64,000 bases of DNA from Gymnogyps californianus (Eukaryota > Chordata > Aves > Accipitriformes > Cathartidae), in NCBI RefSeq assembly GCF_018139145.2, contig NC_059479.1:5952001-6016000 (forward strand), written 5' to 3'. Positions 14,601 to 27,483 of the stretch are shown piece after piece. The notes beneath the pieces are model-generated. The model was not told the origin of the DNA and made no database searches. It saw nothing but the letters and a program-made list of their open reading frames with translations. Position 1 is the stretch's first letter. The number at the start of each line of letters is the position of its first letter. Position numbers and translations under genes: made by a program.

Positions 14601-15020
14601 CTTCCTTTTTATTTGTTTGCAAGTGGAACATTGCCATTTTCTTAGGCTTTATTATATGGATTAATAAGCAAGGGCTTTTCTGCATCTAGAAACAGGTTAA
14701 ACACCCGAGAGGAACTCAAAAGAAAAACCAACGAAACAAATAAACAAAAAAAAAAAACCAAAACAGAAAAGAGTAATTAAAATAATTTGTTTCTCTTGTA
14801 CTAAGAGCCCTGAGGAAAGGAATCAAGATTTATACACTAGTTGATGTAGGGTCTTTTCTCTTTCCAGGGAAAATATCAATGAAAAACATCCTGAGGGACA
14901 TAAAAATGGAAGAGCTGAACTTAATGAAGGTTGACAATGACTATTATTGATGTCCTTATCACAGATGACAAGAGGTTTAGGAGACTGTTCTAGCATATTG
15001 ACACTGTACTCATTCAAACG

Positions 15021-15058
15021 CTCTTTTTTTCTTTCTTTCTTTTTTTTTTTTTTTTTTT
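15021..15058. repeat. Polypyrimidine tract ending in T18
   Basis: CTC-T7, (CTTT)n and then eighteen T bases at 15041-15058. A low-complexity pyrimidine strand with no LINE or retrogene body next to it. Confidence 0.9.
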
Positions 15059-18000
15059 AAGCTACTGTACCGTCTGCTTCAGAGGCAATGTTGGAAAAAC
15101 TTGATGTGCAGAATGATATTTGTCACCTTTTGTTCCTCAGCTAAGAGCACTATCTTCCTGTTAGTCATCTTTCAAACTGAATAACAGCTGCATTAACACA
15201 AATTGTTCTCTGTCCATCAATTTTAATTTCAAGATGAAAAGCAAAGGCAAACTCCAAGTGGAAGAAGAATGTTTCAAGAATAGTTTCTCCCCTACCCTCC
15301 TCCTACCCACTTACTTTTACAAGAATATGAATTCAGATGCTAGAATAGAAGATAAATGGGAAGTAGAGTTTAGAAATATTTCTACACCAGCACGATCCAA
15401 ATTGTAAAATGGTATAAAATATTCTTTAAAAGATGTCAGCAATTTATATTGTACTGCTTCACTGAAACGCTAACAAGGAAGTTAAGAAACTGGAAAAAAA
15501 CCAACCCTAAACATTTTTACCTCCAGACATCAAGAAAGGGCATGGTGCCCTCAGGGTACACAAGAGGTCATATAACAAAAAGCAGACTCAAATGAAATCC
15601 ACCCACCCTGCCCCTGCAATCCTATCCTAAAAAGATACAGGTACATGCCCATTCATTATGAACAATACTTGCCATATGCAAAAAGAACACTACAACTCCA
15701 GTCACTCAGAAATTTTCAGTTAGTTTCCCAACATAAGATTTACTAAAAACCATTTTGAAATATTTCTAACTTCTCTAGGTTTTAAGCCTTTAAAATAAAT
15801 ACTCAAAACAAAATTTCAAGCTTTTTATCTACAACCAAACACACTAGAAATGTTTTCTTAAAAAGGTGTAATCACACAATTCCTGAAGCCTAAATATAAG
15901 CAAGGCAAACCTGTGGTATAATTGTACAACTAGGTAACACTGTACTCCCGTATAGCATAACATACTCCTAAGTCATTAGTAGTATCTGAAAGTACAAACT
16001 CCCCAGCTCATTAGTATTAAAGCCTGGAAAATGAGATTTTATTAGATAAATTTATCTTTCCGTAAAACAAATGACAAGCAGATTCAACCATCTTTAAGAC
16101 AAAAAGTTCTCCCTTATTTTATTTTCCATTTTAATAACAAACAGTTGCTACGAAAGAAACAAACTCTAATTACAAAAAGAAATAACAGTGCATAGTAAAA
16201 TAAGTTTGAGTACAACAAAAATTTTCAGCTTTAATATATATTTTTGATCTATACCAACACTTACACTTGCATGTATAGAAGACCAGAATACTAGTGTATT
16301 TTATAAGGAAGGCTCATTAAGATTAAAATATGCAGACCAGAAACTGTCTGCCTCATAAAACATTGCACAAGTTAAAAGTATGTACACCTCAGGTTAGATA
16401 TCTTTGAAAAATAATTCCTTTCCATGTAAAAAATTCTTTAGATCTTTTCTTTGAAATAGGACAGGACTCAAAATGTGGCTGAGAATCTTATGGCAGAGAT
16501 ATGACTTGAGAAACAGATGTAAAAAACTCCACTCAATTTATCCAAGTTATAAACCTCTTAAAAAACAAACCCCTAGTCATTTGCTCATGTTGAAGAGTTC
16601 TTTGTGCTAAGTTTCCAGAGTCCATTTGCACTAAGATAAGTTTTCCTAGCAAGGCACTCTCATGTTCCTGCTGGCTGGGCTGGCTATAGAGATTTAGTTG
16701 GAGAACTGAAGAGCAGGACAAATAGGTAAAATGATTGCAGGGAACAAAGGTCTCTGTAGACCCATTAGATAATCAAAATAAATTCCACTAGTCCAAATAA
16801 AACCACCTCCTCTAAACCAGACCCTTCTGTTTTCTTCGTTCTCTAAGAGCATCATGGCTAAATGTTCAAGTAAAGAAGCATCCCTCAAATGGAGCAGTAT
16901 TCTTCATGGGGGGAGAGGGGAGGGGTGGAGCAAGGAAGAAAAAATTGGTCAGGCAACAGTCAGTATATTATTTTAGTACTTAATATATCCCATCTCATAT
17001 TTACGTTGTTAAAAGGTTTTCATTGGTCTTTGTCTGTTACACTTAAGATACGTTTTAAAAAATGATGCTACACCTGTTTCACACTTTGCTAGCAAATTCA
17101 TGCCATGTTAGAATGACTACCTACTTCAGGATCTTACTAGGAGTTTACCAAGTCTACAGCACACTTAGGCAAATAATCCAAAAAACCAATCGTCTGATGG
17201 AGTTCTTTATTTCCACCAGAGCTTTACAGAAATTGCAGTCAATGTAGAAGTAGCCAAGAGTTATGAACTGTCAACATGCTGATAGGAAAGTAAACAATGT
17301 AAAAGTGAAGCCAGCGTTTGAGTCTCACAGCATGGTACACTGCTGTAATGGTTTAAATCATAAGCCAAATGATTGTTATTATAGAGATAGCGAATGTCAT
17401 GCTTACAGAAAAATTGTGCGTGTTAAAAATGACTGCCATTAAAAAGATAAGTCTCACAGGGGGAAGGGACCTCAAGCCAGTAAACAGACAAAATACATTA
17501 CAGCAAAAAAAAAGCAGGACAGAAAAGGGAAGTCTCGTCTAATTACCAGATTCAGCTATCATTTATAGTACTCTTTACTGCCAAGAAAAGGCTGGAAGAG
17601 AGGCATACACAAGGGCAGTAGACCTAATTATTTATTTTTTTTAAAGCAACAGAATCTCAGTTAGAATTAAGAGCATGGCATCTAAAATATGCGTATCTGA
17701 AAAAAGATACTGGGTCTTTATAGGCAAGTCTTTGGCATTGGTAAGAATTCTGCACATAAATGGCATCCTTATTTAAATGTCAAAATAAAAAAAGAAAGAT
17801 AAGGCTGACCCATAGAAACTTAGAGAATCATGTCCCTCCACCATTAACACAGAAATGTGTTCCTTATCACAAAAGAAGAGGAAATCTGCACAACCATCCC
17901 GCCTGTTGTTATAATCAGATTAGAACACCGGGTAAGGAAAGCTCTCTCAATACAACAGTTAACAGGGAACCATTTTAGTTTATTTTGCAGGAGGCCAGAA

Positions 18001-21000
18001 AAAGAGGACTTCCTTCATGTGACAAAATACAAGCTACCTTTTTAGTGTTCTCCTAGCACACAGCTCTGGCCAGGAGACAATTTATTCCCCTTCAACTCGG
18101 AATCCTACTGACAGCTGTATAGTAGCTGACACGGAAGGGCAACATGTTCAAGAATGCTTAAGGGTCAAGATTCAAAGTTTTTAAATCCAGAGAGGACCAC
18201 GATTATGATGTCTAAGAGCCTCCTGCTCAACTCAGACCAATGGATTTTCTTGAATTAATTCGTGCTTGACTAGGACACTTCAAAGAAAATCAAATCCTTT
18301 TTTTTTTTTAAGTTACTGCTGATGGACAATCTACCAACCAAAATTTTTAGAAAATTGTTCCAATGGTGGCTTATTCAGCGTATTGCATGAGATAAAGATG
18401 TTATGAAGAACCTACTTTGCACAATGTGTGGAAAGTTTCACTGATCCTGTACCATCTTCTTACAGGCAAGAATATGAATTTAGACACACCCAATGCCATA
18501 AGGTCTGATCTGGTTTTTGAAGACACACTTATTTCTATACTGTGATATCAAATACTCTTGAGGACACTGTACCTAGTGTTGTAATCTCTCTGAGAGTGCC
18601 AGTATTGGAAAGCTCAGTTTCCACATGCTGTATGAGAGCCAGCTTTGTTTCCAGTAGAGATGATGCTCAGGCTGAATTTGTAAGCCTTACTAGCCATACA
18701 GTGGCTTTTCTGAGTTTCAAGGGTGTCGTTACAGCAATAGGTTGCTCTGAAATGGGCAAGCACCTCTGGAACAGAAACCTGTTTGATAGGATAACTCCTA
18801 CTTACATGTACCTTCTCTTCGCCACTTCTCAGTTGCTACGCACCCAGTTTGCATAGCCATCAATGTTCATATTCTTGGGATCTTCCCAGGAAACATTCAG
18901 AACTCCTCTTGAGCTCTGACATCACCCCAAGCTCCTATGCCTTCCCAGACTGTGAGATGACTGAGGGGTGCAGCAGAAAACACATCCAAGTGTGTTGCAC
19001 AAATTTCTGTCACTTTCTATGTGCACCTTATCAAGTATACAGCTAGCAGAACCAGACACTTTACTCCTGTTATTATCATGGCCATGTTAAAAGAAAAGCT
19101 TCTGGAATTTTTCTATTTAATACTCTCTTCTTCATACAACTAAGGAGCATATCAGCCCCCTTGGGCATTCAGACAAGCTTACAACTGATTGCCCATTCGA
19201 ATTCGAGTGGGTTATCCACTGTAGTTGCAGATTGCTTCCAGAATATGTCTGGGGGGTGGACGAGATTCTGTAAAAAATTGTTCATTATTCCTAGGAGCAG
19301 AACTTTCTTTACTTCTGTCCATTTCAAAGACTCATTATATATTGGCACCAAAATCCACTATTCCAAGAAACTAGTATGTGAGAGAAATGCTCAGTATAGA
19401 GTATAAGTTGAAGGGTAAAAGTTATCTTTATAAACTATTCTCAAGGCAATCATGTCATATCTCTTTTCATTATGCAGCATTTTTTCAGGTATTCATTTTG
19501 AATATATTTTAAAAAAGAAAACATTGAGCTCACTATATTTTAAGATTCCTAAAATACTTTTACGCATTTGAAGGATTTTGTGCTCCAGGCCAGTAGCTCG
19601 TCATCTCTGTTTCTCTGTTACCTGTGAAACTAGATGAGAAAATCAGATTATCACTCTCAAAGCCCTTTAGGAGAAAGCTGAATTAACATGACAATTCAAG
19701 TTCATGGAAGAAGATATTTGTGCAAAGTGTGCATGACTTATAAATTCATTTAACATTGACTTTGCAATTAAGTTAGCTTACTTCCTTAAAGATACTGCAG
19801 CAAGCTTGAGAATGTCGTAGGTAAATGAAGTAGCAATGCAGAAGGCTGAACTCATGCATTACCTTTTACTACCATTTGGATAACTGTGCTTTCCAAAAGT
19901 CTCCATGTCTTCCAGAAGTCTTCAGCACAAAATTATGACAAACATAAAAGAAAAAATATAGCTGGGACTTTAATGTTTAGAGGGAAAATGGCAACTGCAG
20001 AAGGAAAGGACAAGCATAGCTGCTATAGGCCACAATCTGGGTAGGAAGTTACATATTTAGCACAGTTCATTGTCACTGTATTCTGGAGGGCAATTTCTAT
20101 AAAACTGGTGGTATCTCAGGGCTGGCATATAATGCATTTAACAATGCTAATATGTTAAAGCAATTTAATTTGCTCAGTTCAGCACATTGCTTAAGTGTCC
20201 TTTGAAAGACTCGTAATAAAAGTACAAAGATTGGTACGAATGAAGTACGAATAGAAATATGTGTATGTAAGCACCAGATGAAGCAGCAGAACAAGACTTG
20301 AAAAGAATGTCCTATACTGATAACAGAGGAAACTATACCCAGCAATAAAATGAGGAATGTGCTGCTTTTGTCAAAACCAGAAATCCTGCGCTCTGATACG
20401 ACCACGGCCATAGACTGCGTGTTGGCAGAAGACTCTGCATTCTGCAAGCAGGGCAATAGCATCAGGGTTACAGCATGTCACATAGCTTGCTCCTTTTCCG
20501 GTTAGCCCACCAGGAAAACAGACTGTCGTCTTATAGATGGGTCTGTCTTAAACAGGAACAAGACAACAAGACAGCAACCTTGCCTGTGATTTATGGAGAC
20601 TAATGCGGGCAAGATTCAGAAGCAAAGGCCCACTCCACAACAACTGCGGGCTCCAAAGAGTCTGAAAGTCCAACAATGAGTTTGCTGTTGACACATGGGA
20701 ACCTCAGAGACACGATGGGATGGGAGACAGGATTCAACAGTTGATGTCTTTCGTCCTGTGTCAAGCACAGGTGATCTTGGACGGACTATTTGGGCACACA
20801 CATGTCTGTGCTTGAGTATGTTGGTTTGAGAATGAATGCAAGTTTTGAGATAGATGACGAGTAAAATCAGTTGACTTGCAGATTTTGTAAATACATACCA
20901 ACTTCTGCTGGTGTAACTCCTCACACTTACACAAGCAGAAAAAGCAGAGCCTTGAACTTTCAGTGGAAAAAGAAGTGGTTGCAGGAGAGGAAAGGTGATT

Positions 21001-22989
21001 TATGTGTTATTACTTCTCTAGCAAACACCTATAGCTTTTGCTGAGAAAAAAGGTCCTTTTCAAAAGATGTCATGAAACTACTTAAGCAGGATAAATAGAT
21101 GAAGACAAACTGATAGTTTTCATGCAATATCAAGCTTAATTTCTCTCTCATGTGGTGGCTTTATGTTTATAAACATAGATTATAACATCCAATTTAGGGG
21201 AGAAAAGAGTTAGACATCTTTGTGCAAGCCCCTGCCACTTTTAGTGAAAGCTCTTAGCTGAGGTTAAATCTCTACACTTCTAAAGAGTTTCCAGAAATAA
21301 GCAGCAGTAGAATAAGTGCAGTAATAGAACAAAAATCTGTCAAAGAGTAATATACTCTTGAAATCCAGCAGAAAAACTAGTGCCATAAGTTTGGAGATCC
21401 TGGAGAGAAAAAGGTCCTTAGATTACTGCAGAATCAAAAAAAGATAGAGCCAAGAGGCCTGAGCAGTCAGGCTATGGACTAGTATAAATTGCAGATTTAT
21501 ACCTAACAGCCTGCTCCTGCTCAGCAACCCACCAGCCCAAGAGTCCAGTGTTGGGATTCATACACACTAGAGAGGTGAGCAGTGGAAGCAGAGAGCATGG
21601 CCAGGGCTTGACATACTCTATTTCATGGCTCAGTGAGTCACTGACATTGCATTTAAAATCTGCTGTATTCTAATAATCTCCTGATTATAACAAACGTCAG
21701 CATAGCTGAACTTTACATATGTGACTAGCTTATTAACTAAGTGAGTTTAGTAGTTTAATCTGTATGGTTTTTTTAAGATGGGGTAAAGAGTCAGCAATAA
21801 ATATTTTTGTTCATCACTTTGTTTTCCGAGTTCACTTATAAGTTGTTTTTCCATAATTTTCGCCTGTCATTGCTCAAGTTATGATGTGATAGGAATAATC
21901 ATTGATGTAAAGATCCTGCAGTTCAATTAAAAAAGGGCAGTTAATAATTAGGAAGAGGCAGACAGGAAAGCACAATTCTGATAAGCATGGCATGCAGTTT
22001 CTTGCTCACCTCACAGCCAGGAAGCAGCAGTAAAACAATGCCAAGACTGAGGTGCTACAAGCATTAGCATACATGAAAGACCAGCTTCCCAGAGATGTCA
22101 AAGAAACATGCACATGGCAGTTGTCAAGACAGGGGATGTTGAAAAGCTATTGCCATAACTGAGTCTTGAGATGATGCAGCTGTTTGCTGTGACACGTGTT
22201 TCCCTAGACAACCCACATAGAACAAACCTATAACACATGTGAGGGCCTGGAGAAATGTCCAAGTCAAAGAGCAGCCCTTTAAGACAGGCAGAATGGTGAT
22301 GATCTTGGTCTGACGAGCAGACAGCACTGCAGGCTGCTTATTAGTATCTGTATGCACGTCTTGACAAGAAAGAGAGTCACAACTACTAAAACCCAAAGAC
22401 AGTAAATTCTGCAATGACCACACTGAATGACAAATGCTAATTTCAGTTAAAGATAACCTCTTTATCACAGTATGAACTTCTGAAAGTAAAGATGTGTTGT
22501 AATGTTGAGACTGGAAGGGATCATCATCACGCTCTGGAGCTAGAGCATTTAAACTCATTTTTCCTTCAAGTTTGGAAGCTTCCTATTCTTCCGCTCCAGA
22601 TGAGTGCAGAAGAGTCTGTCTTCATAATGTAACTGTAGCTGAATTTTACACAGCATCACAGATAAAGAGTGTGCAAAATGTAAAGCTTTGCAGTGCCATC
22701 TGGTTTCTACAACACAGCTGCAGAGGATATCACCATACGACACCAGAGGTTTTGCCAGAACTCAGATGAATAGGAGCTTAATAACTTTCCTTTGTATTTG
22801 TCACTTTAGATCAAAGTATTAAATTTCTATTTTGCACTTATAATGTGCCTTTGAGTTACAGGAATACCAAAAAATACAACTATATTCAGAGATAATTTCC
22901 TTCATTGCTGAAATGAATCCTCCTTTGGGATAATGAGGGATTGAAGACCGTACACCAAATTGAGAACAATATTATGTTGAAATACAAAT

Positions 22990-23032
22990 CATTGAATCAT
23001 AGAATGGTTTGGGTTGGAAAGGACCTTAAAGT
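22990..23032 (-). repeat. CR1 3' tail with terminal octamer units
   Basis: The minus strand reads through a TTAAGGTCC-TTTCCAACCC core to the repeat units ATTCTATG and ATTCAATG. This is the region recognised by CR1 reverse transcriptase for priming. Only about 43 bases of the 3' end remain next to the deletion junction, so the sequence needed for priming may be intact while most of the 3' UTR and ORF2 is gone. Confidence 0.9.
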
Positions 23033-23035
23033 ACC

Positions 23036-24364
23036 TCAGCCTTCTCCATGTCGCGGGTAACCAGGTCTCCCATTTCCTTCTGGAGAGGGCCCACATTTTC
23101 CCTAGTCTTCCTTTTATCACCAACATACCTACAGAAGCTTTTCTTGTTGCCCTTGACGTCCCTGGCCAGATTTAGTTCTATCAGGGCTTGGCTTTACTAA
23201 CCTGATCCCTGGCTGCTCAGACAATTTCTCTGTAGTCCTCCCAGGCTACCTGTCCTCGCTTCCACCCTCTGTAGGCTTCCTTTTTGTGTTTGAGTTTGTC
23301 CAGTTTGTCCTTGTTCACCCATGCAGGCCTCCTACATTTTTGCCTGACTTCCTCTTTGTTGGGATGCATTGCTCCTGAGCTTGGAGGAGGTGACCCTTGA
23401 GTATTAACCAGCTTTCTTGGCCCCTCTTCCCTCCAGGGCTTTATCCCATGGTACTCTACCAAGCAGATCCCTGAAGAGGCCAAAGTCTGCTCTCCTGAAG
23501 TCCAGGGTAGCCAGCTTGCTGTGCGCCCTCCTCACTGCCCTAAGGATCTTGAACTCCACCATTTCATGGTCACTGCAGCCAAGGCTGCCCTTGAGCTTCA
23601 CATTCCCCACCAGCCCCTCCTTGTTGGTGAGAACAAGGTCCAGCATAGCACCTCTCCTCGTCGGCTCCTCCATCACTTGGAGAAGGAAGTTTCATCAACG
23701 CATTCCAGGAAGCTCCTGGATTGCTTATGCCCTGCTGTGTTGTCCCTCTAACAGATATCGGGGTGGCTGAAGTCCCCCATGAGGACCAGGGCTTGTGAAC
23801 ATGAGGCTGCTCCTATCCATCTATAGAGGTCCTCATCCGCTCGGTCTTCCTGGTTGGGTGGCCTGTAGCAGACCCCCACTATAATGTCACCTGTCCCTGC
23901 CCTCCCTTTAGTCCTGACCCATAGGCTCTTGGTCGGCTCCTCATCATCCTCAGGCAGAGCTCCATGCACTCCAGCTGGTCATTGACATAGAGGGCGATAC
24001 CCCCTCCTTGTCTGCCCTGCCTGTCCTTCCTAAAGAGCCTGTATCCTTCCATTCCAACGCTCCAGTCATAGGAGCCATCCCACCACATCTCCACGATGCC
24101 AATAAGATCACAGCCCTGCAAGCATGCACACGCCTCTAACTCCTCTTGTTTATTCCCCATGCTACGTGTGTTTGCATAGAGGCATTTAAGTTGGGACCCC
24201 AATGAAGCTGACTTACTGGCTGGAGCGGCTGGAATTCCTTTGTGCTGCTCTTCAGGTGCTCTCCTGCTGACCTGTGATCCTTCGCCAGGCTCTGGGCACC
24301 TGTTGCTGGCACTGGCATCAAACTGGTAGGAGTGGGATGGATTGAGGTTCCCCTCCCCCGGCAA
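23036..24364 (-). pseudogene. CR1 ORF2 remnant: APE-type endonuclease and linker, no reverse transcriptase
   Basis: The encoded segment is the N-terminal target-nicking endonuclease of CR1 ORF2. From 24364 down, one frame shows LYANTRSMGNKQEE (first active-site Asn motif) and VEMWWDGS (Glu motif). A shift near 23930 moves to a second frame with VCYRPPNQED and GDFSHPDIC, where the usual GDFN motif has Ser instead of Asn (codon 23768-23766). That frame ends at a TAG (23750-23748) where family members have Trp. A third frame (23676-23404) carries the final motif CSDHEMVEF (SDH codons 23574-23566), then [18 protein letters not shown] fourth segment (to about 23217 and beyond) carries [24 protein letters not shown]. 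The remnant continues through a [17 protein letters not shown] stretch and stops at about 23036, where it joins the 3' tail. With several frameshifts, a stop and a lost active-site residue it is non-functional. Confidence 0.88.
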
Positions 24365-24366
24365 CT

Positions 24367-25453
24367 TCAGTTTAAAGCCCTCTTCACCAGCTTGGCAAGC
24401 CTACGACCAAAGATGCTCTTCCCCTTCTCTGACAGATGGACCCCGTCAGCCCCCAGTAGACCAGGTTTCTCAAAGCGAGTCCCATGGTCTAAGTAGCCAA
24501 ACCCCTGGCTGTGGCACCAGTCCCTTAACCATTGTTGATTCGCCAGATTCGCCTGGCCCTTTCAAACCCCTTCCCTTTGACTGGAAGGATTGAGGAAAAA
24601 ACTACCTGCACTCCAGAGTCCCTTACCACCGCTCCCACGGCTCTGTAATCCTTCTTGATACTCCTCAGACTGCTCCCGGCTATATCGCTGGTGCCCACGC
24701 GAAACAACAGCAGCGGATAATAGTCAGTGGACTGTACGAGGCTTGGAAGTCTCTCGGTGACATCCCTGACACAAGCCCCCGGTAAGCAGCACTCCTCTCT
24801 CTCGAGTGCGTCAGGTCGGCAGACGGGTGCCTCCGCACCTCTCAGAAGAGAGTCGCCTGCTGCTATCGCCCATCGCCTTTTCTTAGTTGCGCTGGTTGTT
24901 ACACGGGGAGCAGATGGGGCTGCCTTACTCAGCTCCAGCGCCTCTCCTGAAGTGATGGGTCTTTCCTCTTCAGTCTGCAGAGCGGTGAAGCGGTTCTGCA
25001 AGGGCACCTCAGGCTTCGGGGGAAGTCCCTTCCTCCTGCAGGTCCCTGCCATTGCAAGCTTCCATTCTTCTGCATTATTGGCCCCCCTCCCCTCCGTGTG
25101 TGCCGGTGGGGGAGTTTTTGCTTGTTTGGCTGTGGGTCCACTGCAGGCTGCGCTTGGAACCAGCTATCGAACTCCTTCTCAGCCTCCCTGATGTTACGCA
25201 GCCTTCTCACTGCCTCCTGCGGCTCAGCCACCTGCTGCAGGAGGTCCTCCACCTGGGCACACCTTTTGCAGGCAGGTCTGCTGCCCGTCCCTGCCCCAGG
25301 AGAAAGGTCTAGGCACTGCCCACAGCCTGAGGTCTGCACTGCAGCCTCTCCTCTCAGCAGCTCTGTCTGGGTGGAGGCAGCGGCCACCACTGGGGTAGAT
25401 GGTGCAGAGCCCCCAGCCGGAGCTGCAGTCTTTGCTCCCAGATGAGTGCCCAC
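24367..25453 (-). pseudogene. CR1 ORF1 remnant: Cys pairs, coiled coil and SGNH-esterase motifs, frameshifted
   Basis: CR1 ORF1 encodes an RNA-binding particle protein that in this clade carries an SGNH-hydrolase (esterase) domain. In the first frame (25453 to about 25050) there are two CxxC pairs about 18 residues apart (around residues 44-47 and 62-65 of that frame), followed by a Leu/Glu/Arg-rich coiled-coil stretch (about 67-98). The frame then shifts near 25050. The next frame (25052-24525) contains the nucleophile motif GDS in IAAGDSLLRG (GDS codons 24857-24849) and a GTSD segment in the GxND position. Another one-base shift near 24530 leads to a short third segment with the catalytic His motif DGVHLS (His codon 24438-24436) and a TGA at 24369-24367. 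No ATG is certain at the start. Motifs survive but the ORF is broken at two places or more. Confidence 0.85.
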
Positions 25454-25860
25454 CGTTCTGCCTCGAGGGTCAGGTAGGATGAGTGCCCTTGGCCTGTGCA
25501 GATGGTCACAGAACGGTGCCCGATTGCTGGGTTATGTGGACTTCAAGCCTCTCCACTCGGCCAGTGGAAGGCCCCTCGTTGGAAGAGGCGCCCTCCCGCG
25601 CGAACTGCCACGCCACGCCCTGGCTGACGTGCCACACCCTGTTTGCCCGTCCTGGTCACTAGCGCTCCCTAGGGCTGCCTCTAGCGGGAGTAGGGGGTGG
25701 CCGCCATTCCTCCTGGCCCCACCCGTGCCTCATCAGCCACTCTCCCTCGTGAGATCTGCCGGCTCCTGGCAGATCTCTGCGCTCTCCTAGGGTTTCCCTG
25801 GCTCAAGAAACCCCTCCTTGCACGTCGCGATCCCTTGCTCCGCTGCGGAACGTGTCTACA
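25454..25860 (-). promoter_or_regulatory. CR1 5' UTR / internal promoter region
   Basis: This GC- and CpG-rich stretch lies upstream of the ORF1 remnant on the element's strand and has interrupted reading frames. Full-length CR1 elements carry their internal promoter in such a 5' region. Its presence suggests the copy was made from a full-length or nearly full-length template and was not 5'-truncated like most avian CR1 copies. The outer edge near 25860 is approximate, and promoter function is inferred from position only. Confidence 0.5.
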
Positions 25861-27483
25861 CCGGAGCTGATTGCCTCAGCAAGTGACTGTTGATGGCCCT
25901 GTGTCAAATCTGTATATGTGAGTCTAGCAAGTTGCGTGGACTTTGGTTTCCAGACAGACTCAAGCCTGGTAGCTCAGTAGGAGAGAGCATATTTGGTACT
26001 TTGAATATCTAGCCACAAACAGCACAATTAGAGCTGCTGTACAGCAAGTTCTCTTCAAAAACATGACGGTGCACCTGCAGCCGGAGCACTTAATAAGGCA
26101 CGTGTATCAGTCACTGCCAGGGAGGCTTTTCGTGCCATGCAGAAGCTCTGAGGTCGCATCAACTCTTAAGTGCTGCCTATTGAACTTTCAACACCATTTC
26201 TGAGCACTGGTGTTAACTAAGTCTTAACACAGCACAGATTAGCTTAAGTGCTCTGTACTAATAGGATCATAACACTGGAAACTGTGACCTTGCCCTCCCT
26301 AACCCGTGAAGCCTTCTCAGACTGTAACGGAGTCTTTGAAAGCCTTCAGTTAACATTACTAATTATAACTGCCTTTTTCTGGGTTTAAAAGCAGTGAAAC
26401 ATTGTTTTTAGCCTGACTGAGGCAATGCTAGAAGTCTCAAGAAAAGATATTTCTTTTCTCAAGCCCCCAAAACTTTTGATAAATGCAGAAAGCTTACTAT
26501 CTTGGAATGATACAAGATAACTTCTTATTACTGGATTACATATTAAATCTCACACAGAAAAGTATTAACTTCAGGTATCACTTTGTCTTATTAAAGCATT
26601 ATAAAAAGCCCAGAAATAACAATTATTGAACATGTTCATCTCTGCCTCAATATGCAGTTTTTGAAAACTGTATCTACTTAGGCTATCACCTACAGAGACC
26701 ACAGAAACAATTAAACAATTGTCACCAAAGAAGTCGTTTCCCAAGCACATCTTTCTAGTATGTTTTATATGTAGATGCAGCACAAAAAATATTACTATCC
26801 AGCTTTAAAGTCAGAAAAAATTCTCACTCATAGCAGACTCCCCCCCAAACAGTACAATTGTATGGTTTTAAGTAGCTGTATCAGTAGAACTATGTGGGTC
26901 ATTCAGTCACAAACATGACTGACATCAAATAGAGCAGCTCTCTTCCATCTTGTCTTGTCCCAAATAAGAAAAATGACATAGTGATCTCATATAGCAAAGA
27001 CTCAGGAGCACTTATACAGACCTCTGTCTCACAGCTTCCTAATCAAATTAAATACTTCAGCCATACATCTGCCTTATCACATGTTAAACTTTCGCTTCAG
27101 AAGCATCAAGATCACATAGATAAATCTCTCCTTCCTAGATGCCTTGCACTCTTCAGCAACCTAACTGAAAGGATTTATCTCCAAGTCCAAGTACTCAGGG
27201 ACACTAACGCATTTCTGCTCAGTGAAGGTGTCTGACCCTCCCTGCAGGAAAGAAGTGCTACGAACATGTGCAACAACAGACATTCTGTGAGACTCCCAAA
27301 AATCTCTTAACATTTAATTAAAAGAAAATTTGATTTTTCTAGTAGATAGGGAGCTACTTGGGATGGGGAGGTGCACATTCCCTCCTTCAATGACTATGTA
27401 GTGTGAAATGTTGGTGTACTTATAGGAATGAGAATACAAGTCTGAATTTCTCAGACATTATGCTTAAAAGTCATGTTGGTGTG

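Larger units (their letters stand above)
9672..22989. other. AT-rich noncoding DNA, no gene recognised
   Basis: No open frame here carries a recognisable domain. The longest, 144 codons on the minus strand at 22124-22558, is within what chance gives in this much AT-rich DNA. Simple tracts include A-rich sequence near 13051-13070 and the pyrimidine tract at 15021-15058. The block around 11340-11680 is listed separately as a possible conserved noncoding element. No tRNA or small RNA gene was recognised by eye. Confidence 0.6.
22990..25860 (-). mobile_element. CR1 LINE (chicken repeat 1 type), internally deleted and decayed
   Basis: This is a non-LTR retrotransposon read on the minus strand. 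In element order it holds a GC- and CpG-rich 5' segment (about 25860-25454), an ORF1 remnant, an ORF2 remnant covering the endonuclease and the region just after it, and the 3' tail. The tail contains the CR1 core (TTCCAACCCAAACCATTC on the minus strand) and ends in two octamer-like units, ATTCTATG (23005-22998) and ATTCAATG (22997-22990). No poly(A) is present, as is usual for CR1. The reverse transcriptase, expected between the endonuclease linker and the 3' UTR, is absent. The element is about 2.9 kb; full-length avian CR1 is around 4.5 kb. The 5' boundary is estimated from the fall in GC content, and no convincing target duplication was found. It cannot be autonomous. Confidence 0.93.

Noticed and set aside
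22124..22558. A 144-codon minus-strand open frame
   Set aside because: No recognisable domain, no splice or start context, and about this many frames of such length are expected by chance in 64 kb of AT-rich DNA.
24727..25790. Plus-strand open frames of 114-154 codons in GC-rich sequence
   Set aside because: They are antisense shadows of CR1 ORF1 and its 5' region. The CR1 motifs read on the minus strand.
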